Assembly: GCA_002238415.1 (NCBI GenBank)
Contig: MPMI01000028.1
Span: forward strand, 1-64,000
Direction: 5' to 3'
DNA length: 64,000 bases
Origin: Desulfurellaceae bacterium bin18
Lineage (GTDB): Bacteria > Desulfobacterota > Binatia > Bin18
Shown: positions 1 to 7,369 of the stretch, one piece after another
Position numbering within the stretch: the first letter of the stretch is position 1
Layout of the letters: every line of letters begins with the position of its first letter
The notes under the pieces: generated by a model
The model's database searches: none
What the model saw: only the letters and a program-made list of their open reading frames with translations
What the model was told of the DNA's origin: nothing
Made by a program: the position numbers and the translations under genes

Positions 1-1
1 C

Positions 2-1648
2 CCCATCTGGGCCATCAAGTTTCTGTATGACATCGGGAACGTCGGAACGTTTCTGTCCAACGTGGGTCTGGAGTTATTCTACACCCCGCGCTGGCGGCCC
101 ATCACCCAACACTTGGTGTTGGAAGGTGGCTGGGGTGGCCTGCGCTATGACGACCCGAGCTTCGTTGGCGATCCGACTGATTACTTTGATTCGCCGACCT
201 CACCTGGCACCTTGACCACCAAGGGTGTGCCCTGGGGGCCATACCATGACTACTCCCGAATTCGCCATCCATGGTCGTTGTTTCGGGTCGGGCGCAACCA
301 GGCGAGAATGGCGGGAGATTCCGGGTGCAGTGGTACAGGACCGTGCACGGACGACGCCGCGGGCCGGGGTGCAAACTTCCTGTACCGGATTGGTGGTGGA
401 TCGAAAACCCACCACATTCGGGGCACGAAATGGGACAACAGCATGGTCGGCGTGCGGTTGATGGGGAAGGTCTTCGACAATTTCGACTTCACCCTGAACT
501 ATATGTTCAAGCGTACCGATCCGGGCGGCGTCTTCCATTTCGACACCTTCTTTGCCGATTCACCGCTTGATGCGGATGGCAAACGGACGGTGGGCTTGGA
601 CGGCCGACCACAATCGGCCGGATACGCAGGGGGAGTACCCACGGAAGGTAGATTTGCGGGCAGATATGTCGCTCCTGGGACCTTTATCCACGACCCGTCG
701 GACCCGAACAACTCGCTCAACTTCCGCCGCGCCCTGGACCGGTGCTTCGAAGACAACATCGCGACCAACTTCGTCGGGGTCGACATGTACGGCTACAGTC
801 AGGATAGCAACCCGAACAACGACCGAACTGGAACCGCCTGTTTCGATGTGTCCCACTGGATGCCGTGGACGAACGTGTTCGGGTTTACGCTTACGTATAA
901 CGACTTCGACTACACCGGCGCAGTGTTCCGCCTGGAGCAGAGTTGGTCGACCAATGAGCCGCGCAACATCGCGCCGGTCGCGAACGGCGGCCGGGACCAG
1001 GAGCACTACGATGCGCGCGTAGCCGCGGCGCAAGCCAACGCTATTGCACAGGGCAGGACGGGCTCGCAGATTCCGACCCATCCCTTTACGGACGGCGACG
1101 GCAACCCATGCGCCGAAGGGCACGGCAGCTTCTGTCCCAGCCCACGCCAGCGCATTGCGCGCATTAAGACCGGCAGCTCGATCTGGCGGAGCATGATCGG
1201 GTTTGACCTGATTCAGTCCATTCAGTCCTTTCCGGGCATGGGCTGGGCGCGCGGCCTGCCGGGCGGTATTGGCGACCAGACCACCTTCTACACCTTCCAG
1301 GCTCTGACCACCTACCAGAACGATAACCGCGCAACGGGCCTGAGCGCCTTCACCAACGCGCCGCGCGACCGGCACAGTCGGTTCAATCAGTTGTACACCT
1401 TTGGAATGTCGGGCTTTTATTTCCGGGGCAAGCTGGAGCCGCTGTTTGCGTTCGCCTACTCGGTGAATGCCAAGCAGCCGTTGTTGCTGGCCCAGACCTA
1501 CTGGCACGGCCTCTATTTCCGCAACCTCGACCTCTTTGCCGGCACGGTCATGTATATGGGCAGCACCAACGACGTCGATGCTACGGGGCTGCACCTGTGG
1601 GCGGAGCGCGATCTGTTCTGGATTCGTCTCCAGTACTACCTGCTGTAG
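2..1648 (+). CDS. DUF1302-like outer-membrane protein, 5'-truncated
   Basis: The reading frame is open from the left edge, so the true start lies outside the window; the GTG at 62 is an internal codon. The part seen is about 548 residues. It is rich in aromatic residues, Asn, Asp and Gly and has many alternating hydrophobic stretches such as FDFTLNYMFK and GFTLTYNDFDYTGA. It ends in an aromatic-rich tail (RLQYYLL), all of which fits an outer-membrane beta-barrel. The segment near the edge (GNVGTFLSNVGLELFYTP) resembles the DUF1302 family of porin-like proteins found beside hydrophobic-compound and steroid catabolism genes. The substrate cannot be read. A strong intrinsic terminator follows, so it ends a transcription unit. 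Confidence 0.7.
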   Translation, partial: PIWAIKFLYDIGNVGTFLSNVGLELFYTPRWRPITQHLVLEGGWGGLRYDDPSFVGDPTDYFDSPTSPGTLTTKGVPWGPYHDYSRIRHPWSLFRVGRNQARMAGDSGCSGTGPCTDDAAGRGANFLYRIGGGSKTHHIRGTKWDNSMVGVRLMGKVFDNFDFTLNYMFKRTDPGGVFHFDTFFADSPLDADGKRTVGLDGRPQSAGYAGGVPTEGRFAGRYVAPGTFIHDPSDPNNSLNFRRALDRCFEDNIATNFVGVDMYGYSQDSNPNNDRTGTACFDVSHWMPWTNVFGFTLTYNDFDYTGAVFRLEQSWSTNEPRNIAPVANGGRDQEHYDARVAAAQANAIAQGRTGSQIPTHPFTDGDGNPCAEGHGSFCPSPRQRIARIKTGSSIWRSMIGFDLIQSIQSFPGMGWARGLPGGIGDQTTFYTFQALTTYQNDNRATGLSAFTNAPRDRHSRFNQLYTFGMSGFYFRGKLEPLFAFAYSVNAKQPLLLAQTYWHGLYFRNLDLFAGTVMYMGSTNDVDATGLHLWAERDLFWIRLQYYLL

Positions 1649-1693
1649 TCACAACCGGAGAGGTGCAACGCCTCTCCTACAAATTCGATCTCG

Positions 1694-1730
1694 AAAAGGG
1701 AGGTTCCTCAACAGGACCTCCCTTTTTTCT
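1694..1730 (+). terminator. Rho-independent terminator after the DUF1302-like gene
   Basis: AAAAGGGAGGT at 1694-1704 pairs with ACCTCCCTTTT at 1716-1726, followed by a run of T. It lies 46 bases after the stop codon of the upstream gene. Confidence 0.9.
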
Positions 1731-1799
1731 TTGCGTGAAATATGGGAAGATGCCGCCTGCTTGAGTAGGGTCAGGACGAATTAAAGGAGGAGTATAGAT

Positions 1800-3488
1800 A
1801 TGGCGACAGTTGATGGCGGGACGCTTATTGGACGGATATTAAAGGAACAGGACGTGAAGTATATGTTTGCCGTAAATGGCGGACATACCTTCCCCATTCT
1901 GGCCACCCTCAGAGATAATGGCATCAAACTCATTCACATGCGCCACGAGCAAGCCACCGCCTATGCCGCGGATGGCTACGCCCGTGTGACCGGCAAACCC
2001 GGCATCTGCTGTGTCACTGCCGGTTGTGGCCTGACCAACGCGGTGACGGGCCTGTGTGGCGCCGGTCTGACCAATAGTGCGGTCGTCTGCCTCGCGGGCC
2101 AGCACCCTACCACTGAGGACTTTATCGGCTCTTTCCAGGAAGCCTACGGGTCTGATGTGGTGAGTTCGTTCTCGAAATTTGCCAAGCGCGTACTCGACTG
2201 GTCAACCATTGAAATCGACCTGCGTCAGGCATTTCGTGAGGCCACCTCAGCCCCTCAGGGTGTCTCCCTGCTCGAAATTCCAACCAATATTCTCTACCAC
2301 CAGGAGGACGAAGCCAAGCAGCGCAAGGGCGCAAAAGTCTATGGTCCGGATGAACTCCGCTTCCAGGGCGACCCACGCCAGATCGAACGCGCGGTTGAGC
2401 TCATCTTTCAGGCGAAAAAGCCGCTCATTGCCGGTGGAGACGGGATTTTCTGGTCCGGAGCCGAGGCCGAACTGAAAGAACTGGCCGAACTCACCAGTAC
2501 CCCGGTATACTGCCGCCGGGCCGGCCAGGGTGCGGTTGACGAAGACCATGCGCTCGCCGTGCGTGGCGCGTGGAAAAAGCCGTTTACGGGCGAAGCCGAC
2601 GTAGTGCTGGCGATTGGATTCAAATTCTGGAGTGGAGAAAAATTCGGACAACCTCCAACCTGGAGCGATAAAGCCACCTATATTCAGGTCGATGCCACCG
2701 CCCAGCGGGTTGGCTGGCACGTCCCCGCCGAAGTCGGCATTGTCGGCGACCCCAAGCTGGTGCTGCGGCAAATGATCGACACGGCCAAGGCGATGCAGCT
2801 TGACTTTAGCGCCAAGCGGGAGAGTCCCTGGCTCCAGAACATGGTCGAGGTACGCGAGAACTATAATAAGCTCATCAGCGACCGTGAGCAGCAGCATCAC
2901 GGTTCCACCCCTATCCACCCCGACCGGCTGGCCAAGGACCTCACCTCTGTTATCGATAAGGATGCAACTCTCATCGTCGACAGCTTCACGCTGAGTGGTT
3001 ACACGAGTCAGTGGTTTACCGCCCATGAGCCGGGTCAGATTGTCGACGCCGGGCCACTGGCCCCAGTCGGACACGGCGTGGGCATGGGTATTGGTGTGCA
3101 GCTCGGGCGTCCGGGCAAACAAGTCATCGTTGTCAGCGGGGACGGGGGTCTGGGCATCGGCGGCATGGATATGGAGACCGCCGCCAAATACAACATCCCG
3201 ATTATTACCCTGCTGTGGAACAATAGCTCGTGGGGGCCGACGTTTGAGTCCATGCCCCTGCTCAAAGGCCGCACCGACCCGTTCGATATGGTTAAGGACA
3301 TTCGTTATGACAAGGTGTTTGAACCCATGGGGGTCTACACCGAGCATGTGGAGCAGCCGGATGAGATTATTCCGGCTCTGGAGCGTGCCCTCTCCTCCGG
3401 TAAGACCTCGCTGATTAACGTGTTCGGCGATAAGAGCGTCGGGCACCCATCGCTCGGCGGAAACTTGTTGGGCTCAACTCAGGTCTGA
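1800..3488 (+). CDS. thiamine diphosphate-dependent enzyme, acetolactate synthase/pyruvate oxidase type
   Basis: This 562-residue protein has the three-domain layout of the ThDP decarboxylase/acetolactate synthase superfamily. The N-terminal pyrimidine-binding domain carries the activating Glu in MRHEQATAYAADGYAR. A central domain follows, and the C-terminal diphosphate-binding domain has the GDG...NN metal/ThDP motif (VSGDGGLGIGG, then LLWNNSSWG). ATG at 1800 is preceded by AAAGGAGG at 1783-1790, an excellent ribosome binding site. The gene stands alone between two intrinsic terminators. No small regulatory subunit (ilvN) or other branched-chain gene is adjacent, so a catabolic role is as likely as isoleucine/valine synthesis. 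Oxalyl-CoA or 2-hydroxyacyl-CoA lyases belong to the same superfamily, and the substrate is not assigned. Confidence 0.85.
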   Translation: MATVDGGTLIGRILKEQDVKYMFAVNGGHTFPILATLRDNGIKLIHMRHEQATAYAADGYARVTGKPGICCVTAGCGLTNAVTGLCGAGLTNSAVVCLAGQHPTTEDFIGSFQEAYGSDVVSSFSKFAKRVLDWSTIEIDLRQAFREATSAPQGVSLLEIPTNILYHQEDEAKQRKGAKVYGPDELRFQGDPRQIERAVELIFQAKKPLIAGGDGIFWSGAEAELKELAELTSTPVYCRRAGQGAVDEDHALAVRGAWKKPFTGEADVVLAIGFKFWSGEKFGQPPTWSDKATYIQVDATAQRVGWHVPAEVGIVGDPKLVLRQMIDTAKAMQLDFSAKRESPWLQNMVEVRENYNKLISDREQQHHGSTPIHPDRLAKDLTSVIDKDATLIVDSFTLSGYTSQWFTAHEPGQIVDAGPLAPVGHGVGMGIGVQLGRPGKQVIVVSGDGGLGIGGMDMETAAKYNIPIITLLWNNSSWGPTFESMPLLKGRTDPFDMVKDIRYDKVFEPMGVYTEHVEQPDEIIPALERALSSGKTSLINVFGDKSVGHPSLGGNLLGSTQV

Positions 3489-3510
3489 GGAAAGAATCGC
3501 CAATCCAGAA

Positions 3511-3540
3511 AAAGGGCAGGCATAACGCCTGCCCTTTTTT
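3511..3540 (+). terminator. Rho-independent terminator after the ThDP enzyme
   Basis: AAAGGGCAGGC at 3511-3521 and GCCTGCCCTTT at 3527-3537 form a perfect 11-bp stem with a 5-base loop, followed by T residues. Confidence 0.93.
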
Positions 3541-3580
3541 CTTGGTCCATATAGGTCTCATTGTCCCCTGAGCAACCGCC

Positions 3581-3835
3581 CTACCCGCCCTCTTTGCGCA
3601 TCACGATTTCGATTTCATCAAGCGGAGAAACCCCTCGATTGCGAATATGACAGTTCCAGCCGGCAAACTGGCGTAAGTACGTAAACACTTCCCGGACCAG
3701 ACCTGGTTTTACTTCTCTTTCCCATTCGTTCAGCCATTCGTCTCCCTCAAAATCTTCATCGTCCCAGGCCTCGGAAGGAATGTCCGCGCTCAGGGAGAAG
3801 CGTAGATTGAACGTATGCTCGTCCTTTTCTGCCAT
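3581..3835 (-). CDS. small acidic protein of unknown function, coupled to the DsbA-like gene
   Basis: This 84-residue protein is not recognised. It is acidic in the middle (PSEAWDDEDFEGDEW) with a mixed C-terminal half containing one Cys (AGWNCHIRNRG). There is no signal peptide or membrane segment, so it is probably cytosolic. ATG at 3835 lies 9 bases after the TAA stop of the upstream DsbA/FrnE-like gene. The sequence AAAGG just before it can serve as its ribosome binding site. This tight spacing implies co-transcription and probably translational coupling. Its role may therefore be tied to that redox protein, but this is only context. Confidence 0.65.
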   Translation of the reverse strand: MAEKDEHTFNLRFSLSADIPSEAWDDEDFEGDEWLNEWEREVKPGLVREVFTYLRQFAGWNCHIRNRGVSPLDEIEIVMRKEGG

Positions 3836-3844
3836 ACAGCGCCT

Positions 3845-4465
3845 TTATGAGACGTCCAGCGCCGCCAGGTCTTCCAGATAGGTTGCGGCCGGTACCATGC
3901 CGATTTGGCGCCGTTTCCCGCCAATCAGGACGGTCGGCACCGCACTCACGAAATACGTATTCATCGCGTCTTCACATTGCTGACGCACCTGGTCCTGGAG
4001 GGTGGTATCTGCGATATCGTTCAGAAAGGCGTTCATATCCAGGCCTGCCTGCCGGGCAACCTCCACGCAGGTCTCTTTTTCAATCAGACTCTTGTTCTCG
4101 ATAAAAAAGGCTCGGAAGAGTCCTGAGTGAAAGCGGAGGAAGGCGTCTTCGCCCTGACGCTGGGCGGCCGTACCGGCTTCCAGGCCGGGCATGCTCCAGC
4201 CCGGAAATTCGGCATGCGGCCACATGGAATATTCCAGACCGTCCGGTTCGGCCAGGGCTGACGCCTTACGCCAGGCCTGCTCCACATAGCTGTCCTTAAA
4301 CTGAAACGGAGTGGCCGCATAGTGCGGACGGAGGGCAAAGGGATGCCATTTGACACTGACTCGATCACCAAAGCGTTCCTTGATCTTGCGAAGCCGCTCC
4401 GCGGCCGGGAAACACCACGGTCACAGATAGTCCGAGAACTCGATAATCTCAACTGGTGTATCCAT
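3845..4465 (-). CDS. DsbA/FrnE-family thioredoxin-fold protein with probable selenocysteine (U-P-W-C)
   Basis: Read from ATG at 4465, the frame runs 14 codons (MDTPVEIIEFSDYL), meets TGA at 4423-4421, then continues PWCFPAAERLRKIKERFGD and on without interruption to TAA, 206 codons in all. The TGA is exactly at the first Cys of the C-P-W-C site of DsbA/FrnE-type proteins. The cis-proline loop (SAVPTVLIGG, Pro177) and a normal family length are present. A purine-rich AGGGGGG lies about 8 bases upstream of the ATG. UGA is a stop elsewhere in this window (pyrD, mtaB), so general recoding is excluded. With a SECIS-like hairpin 20 nt downstream, the simplest reading is Sec15. There is no signal peptide, so it is probably a cytosolic oxidoreductase or isomerase-like enzyme. 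A point mutation from TGC/TGT to TGA is the main alternative. Starting at the later Met (4285) would discard the active site. Confidence 0.78.
4393..4423 (-). promoter_or_regulatory. candidate bacterial SECIS element with its UGA (Sec) codon
   Basis: The UGA is complement(4421..4423). Twenty nucleotides downstream on the coding strand, GCCGC (4405-4401), loop GGA (4400-4398) and GCGGC (4397-4393) form a perfect 5-bp hairpin, extendable by one G-U pair. Bacterial SECIS elements lie inside the coding region just after the UGA, with a short stem and a G at the start of the apical loop; this fits. A second possible pairing is CCGTGG directly after the UGA with CCGCGG. SelB binding itself cannot be judged from sequence alone. 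Confidence 0.6.
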
Positions 4466-4612
4466 ACGGTTACCCCCCTGTTGTACTGCCCCAGTTCTAT
4501 CCGAAACAGGCTGCGCCGGCCAGAGGTCAGTCCAATTCCCTTGCATTTTCCCCAAAACAGCAGTACCACCATAAAAACACCAGACACCGCATCACAGTAA
4601 GGAGAACGAGCC

Positions 4613-5731
4613 ATGCGAGTCATTGATGGAGATGCCCATTTTCTCGAACCGTTGGATCTTTTTCGGCGCTATATTGACCCTCCCTACCGCGAGCAGGCGA
4701 TGCAGATTGAAACCGACCGGGTGAGCGGGGAAAAAAAGTTTCTGGTCAACGAGAAACCCATGCAGATCTTCGATGTCGAACAATTTCTGAGCGCGGTTGC
4801 CGGTTATGGTCAAAAGGAGCAAGGCAAGGACCTGAACTCCTTCGACCGGTACCATTATTATAGTACTGAGTGGTCAGACATGGGCCAGCGGGTGCAATTC
4901 CTCAATGACGAACAGATGGCCTGCCAGGTTATCTACCCAACGCTCGGCCTGTTCTGGGAGGGCGAGGTAGAAGATCCCTATCTGGCCGACGCCCACTGCC
5001 GCGCGTATAACACCTGGACATTTGAGGTGTGCCACTCACACAAGGATCGTCTCTACCCCGCAGCGCATATCTCCCTCCGTGACCCACAGTTGGCCGTGCG
5101 AGAAATGGAACGCGTCGCCAAGCTCGGCTGCCGGACGATCTTTGTGGCGGCCGCACCCATTGACGGCAAAAGTTTTGGCTTACCGGAGTACGACCCGGTC
5201 TGGGCCGCGGCCCAGGACCTTGACCTGAGTATCGGTCTCCACCTCGTCGGTCATAAAAACTATGCTGGCAGCGAGTGGTTTCGGGATCGCGACCCTGGCT
5301 TTATGTATCTGACCATGAGCATCATCCAAGACCCGCGTCATGCCGTGACGGCCATGATGTATGATGGCGTGTTTGAACGCTTTCCCAAGCTGCGGGTCGC
5401 GACCATCGAGGCCATGGTCGGCTGGATAGGCGAGTGGCTGGAGCGGGTGGACTATCGCTACCAGTACATGGGCCACACCTCACAGATGAAACGCCCGGCG
5501 AGCGAGTATTTTGCCCGTAATATCTGGGTCAATGGTGACCCGGAGGAAAAGATGTTTCCCTTGATGGTTCAGTTTGCCGGCGACGACCGCTTCTTCATTG
5601 GCTCCGACTACCCACACGCCGAAGGATTCGTCGACCCGGTCCAAAAGGCGCGGGATGTCCTCTCCTCCCTACCGACGGAGTCCGTGGATAAGATTCTGGG
5701 CACCAACGCGGCGACGTTCTACGGTATTTAA
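4613..5731 (+). CDS. amidohydrolase (TIM-barrel metal-dependent hydrolase, amidohydrolase 2 family)
   Basis: This 372-residue protein has the features of the amidohydrolase 2/ACMS decarboxylase-like family. The metal-binding D-x-H motif is at the N-terminus (VIDGDAHFLEP), a His lies in the mid-barrel (SIGLHLVGH), and the conserved Asp/His segment is near the C-terminus (FIGSDYPHAEGF). ATG at 4613 follows AAGGAGA at about 4597-4603. It diverges from the selenoprotein candidate across 147 bases that must hold both promoters. Relatives act as decarboxylases or hydrolases of ring-cleavage products. The substrate is not assigned, since no aromatic-degradation gene is adjacent. Confidence 0.85.
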   Translation: MRVIDGDAHFLEPLDLFRRYIDPPYREQAMQIETDRVSGEKKFLVNEKPMQIFDVEQFLSAVAGYGQKEQGKDLNSFDRYHYYSTEWSDMGQRVQFLNDEQMACQVIYPTLGLFWEGEVEDPYLADAHCRAYNTWTFEVCHSHKDRLYPAAHISLRDPQLAVREMERVAKLGCRTIFVAAAPIDGKSFGLPEYDPVWAAAQDLDLSIGLHLVGHKNYAGSEWFRDRDPGFMYLTMSIIQDPRHAVTAMMYDGVFERFPKLRVATIEAMVGWIGEWLERVDYRYQYMGHTSQMKRPASEYFARNIWVNGDPEEKMFPLMVQFAGDDRFFIGSDYPHAEGFVDPVQKARDVLSSLPTESVDKILGTNAATFYGI

Positions 5732-5741
5732 ATTGTACTGA

Positions 5742-5773
5742 GGCCGGCATGGAGATAGAGTCCCATGCTGGTC
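5742..5773. terminator. hairpin between convergent genes, possible bidirectional terminator
   Basis: GGCCGGCATGG at 5742-5752 pairs with CCATGCTGGTC at 5763-5773 (two G-U pairs), leaving a 10-base loop. It fills the short gap between two converging genes. It lacks a clear U-tract on either strand. Confidence 0.5.
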
Positions 5774-5776
5774 CCC

Positions 5777-6535
5777 TCACCCTTGTAGCAGTTGGACGAC
5801 CTCGTCGTGCAGCTGTCCGTTCGAGATCACTGCGTCACCGGTGTAAATAGACGGTGTGCCGGCAAAATCGGAGAACCGCCCGCCCGCTTCGGCGATCAGA
5901 ATCTTGGTTGCCGCCACGTCCCAGGGCTTGATCTCCGGCTCCAGGGCGACCTCGGCCAGTCCCTTCGCCACCAGACTGTGTCCTAACGCGTCCCCAAAGC
6001 CTCGCTGTCGAGCAGTCGCGTCAATTAAGCGCAAAAAAGGTTGCCAGCACGGCCGGGCTTTCAGGTCATTCAGACCGCCATGAATCAGCATGGCCTCTTG
6101 CAGTTGGGCGACCTCCGAGACAGACACCTGTTTGCCATTGGCAAAGGTGCCCTGCCCTTTCCGGGCATACAGCAGGTCGTCAAGGGCTGGTGCGTACATC
6201 ACGCCGGCAGTGATTTCCCCGTCTTCTTCAAGAGCAATGAGTGTAGCAAAAAAAGGAATCCCGCGAATAAAATTCTTGGTGCCGTCAATAGGGTCGATAA
6301 TCCACCGGGAGGATGTGTTGCCCGGCTGCTCGCCGAGTTCTTCGCCCAGAAAGCCATGGTCCGGGAAGTGCGTGTGCAGCACGTCGATAATACGCGCCTC
6401 ACACTCCCGGTCGGCTCTGGTGACGGGGGTACGATCAGCTTTCAGCTCAACCGTCAGATTGGTTTTGAAATAGCGCAGGGCAATATCACCAGCGGTACGC
6501 GCGGCGGTTACCGCGGCGTGCAGAACAGGGTCCAC
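5777..6535 (-). CDS. inositol monophosphatase-family phosphatase (possible histidinol-phosphatase)
   Basis: This 252-residue protein starts at GTG 6535, one base after the TAG of the upstream SDR gene, so the two are translationally coupled. The inositol-monophosphatase signature is complete: the metal-binding Glu in LGEELGEQPG, the D-P-I-D-G-T motif in WIIDPIDGTKNF, and the C-terminal metal Asp in IKPWDVAATKIL. A much longer frame runs upstream, but it overlaps the SDR and encodes no family sequence, so the GTG is preferred. Family members hydrolyse inositol-1-phosphate, histidinol phosphate, PAP or fructose-1,6-bisphosphate. The sequence resembles the HisN-type group, but no his gene is nearby. 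Confidence 0.82.
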   Translation of the reverse strand: MDPVLHAAVTAARTAGDIALRYFKTNLTVELKADRTPVTRADRECEARIIDVLHTHFPDHGFLGEELGEQPGNTSSRWIIDPIDGTKNFIRGIPFFATLIALEEDGEITAGVMYAPALDDLLYARKGQGTFANGKQVSVSEVAQLQEAMLIHGGLNDLKARPCWQPFLRLIDATARQRGFGDALGHSLVAKGLAEVALEPEIKPWDVAATKILIAEAGGRFSDFAGTPSIYTGDAVISNGQLHDEVVQLLQG

Positions 6536-6536
6536 G

Positions 6537-7328
6537 CTAGAGCAGCCCCCGAACCGCGCCACCATCAATCTGAAGGCTCGTGCCCGTAATATAACTGGCT
6601 GCCTCTGAGGCCAGGAAGACAATGCCGTTGGCCATTTCCAGCGGCTCTCCAATCCGGCCGAGCGGCACGTCTTTCCCACCCTCCTCCAGGGCCTGTTCCA
6701 GGGAGATGCCGGCCTTTTCGGCCCGGATGGCCAGCGCCCCGGTGAGACGGTCGGTGAGAATACGGCCGGGTAAGACCGTGTTGACCGTGATATTATACTT
6801 GCCGACCTCGCGCGACAGCGTTTTTGCCATGCCGACCACGGCTGGACGCACCCCGTTCGACAGGATGAGACCGTCAAGCGGTTCTTTGACCGACATGGAC
6901 ATGACGCTGACAATACGGCCCCAACGCTGCTGCTGCATATAGGGCAGCGCTTTGCGAATCAGCCGGACGGTGCTGAGAAAATTGAGCGCAAAAGCCTGCT
7001 CCCAGGCGGCATCATCCATGTCTCCAAAGCCGCCCAATGGCGGGCCACCGGTATTCGGCACGAGGACGTGGACGGTGCCAAATTTGGCGACCGTCTCATC
7101 GACCAGCCTTTCGGCTGCTTCGGCTTGCGCAAGATCTCCGGCTACGGCTAATACCTCGGCTCCTGTCTCACTCTGCATCTCGCGCGCAGCCTGGTCCAAG
7201 AGTTCCGGGTTACGGGCACAGATGACGACTTTTGCCCCCTCTTTGGCAAACGCCAATGCGGTCGCCTGACCAATACCCTTACTGGCACCACCGACAATGA
7301 CAACTTTATCTTTGAGACCGAGATCCAT
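6537..7328 (-). CDS. short-chain dehydrogenase/reductase lacking the canonical Tyr
   Basis: This 263-residue Rossmann-fold protein has a clear SDR cofactor motif (GGASKGIG, residues about 13-20), the N-x-G-G segment (VPNTGGPP), and the C-terminal I-D-G-G (SLQIDGGAV). In classical SDRs the catalytic Ser is followed by Y-x-x-x-K. Here the equivalent stretch reads LILSNGVRPAVVGMAK: the Lys-like position is present but the Tyr is replaced by Ser-Asn. The downstream LPGRILTDR is typical of a divergent 3-oxoacyl reductase-like group that shares this change. Whether it reduces a ketoacyl substrate is uncertain. It lies directly upstream of, and coupled to, the inositol-monophosphatase-family gene. 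Confidence 0.85.
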   Translation of the reverse strand: MDLGLKDKVVIVGGASKGIGQATALAFAKEGAKVVICARNPELLDQAAREMQSETGAEVLAVAGDLAQAEAAERLVDETVAKFGTVHVLVPNTGGPPLGGFGDMDDAAWEQAFALNFLSTVRLIRKALPYMQQQRWGRIVSVMSMSVKEPLDGLILSNGVRPAVVGMAKTLSREVGKYNITVNTVLPGRILTDRLTGALAIRAEKAGISLEQALEEGGKDVPLGRIGEPLEMANGIVFLASEAASYITGTSLQIDGGAVRGLL

Positions 7329-7369
7329 ATATCTTTCCCCATTCGTTCTGGCCGCATCTCTTGGGTGGC

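Noticed and set aside
560-1594. Long antisense open frame across the DUF1302-like gene
   Set aside because: A GC-rich shadow frame on the opposite strand; Arg/Ala/Val-rich product without motifs, while the + frame matches a known family.
2247-3446. 399-codon antisense open frame across the ThDP enzyme gene
   Set aside because: A shadow of the real gene, which has a perfect ribosome binding site and ThDP motifs.
3845-4465. General reassignment of UGA as a sense codon in this organism
   Set aside because: Many genes in the window end in TGA at their expected family length (for example pyrD and mtaB), so UGA is a normal stop here.
4084-4623. Long - strand open frame overlapping the N-terminal part of the DsbA-like gene
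   Set aside because: Its translation is low-complexity and Arg/Ser-rich with no family features, and it conflicts with the correct frame that carries the P-W-C motif and cis-Pro.
6536-6913. N-terminal extension of the inositol-monophosphatase-family gene
   Set aside because: It would overlap the SDR over about 380 bases in another frame and contains no family sequence; GTG 6535 is better placed.
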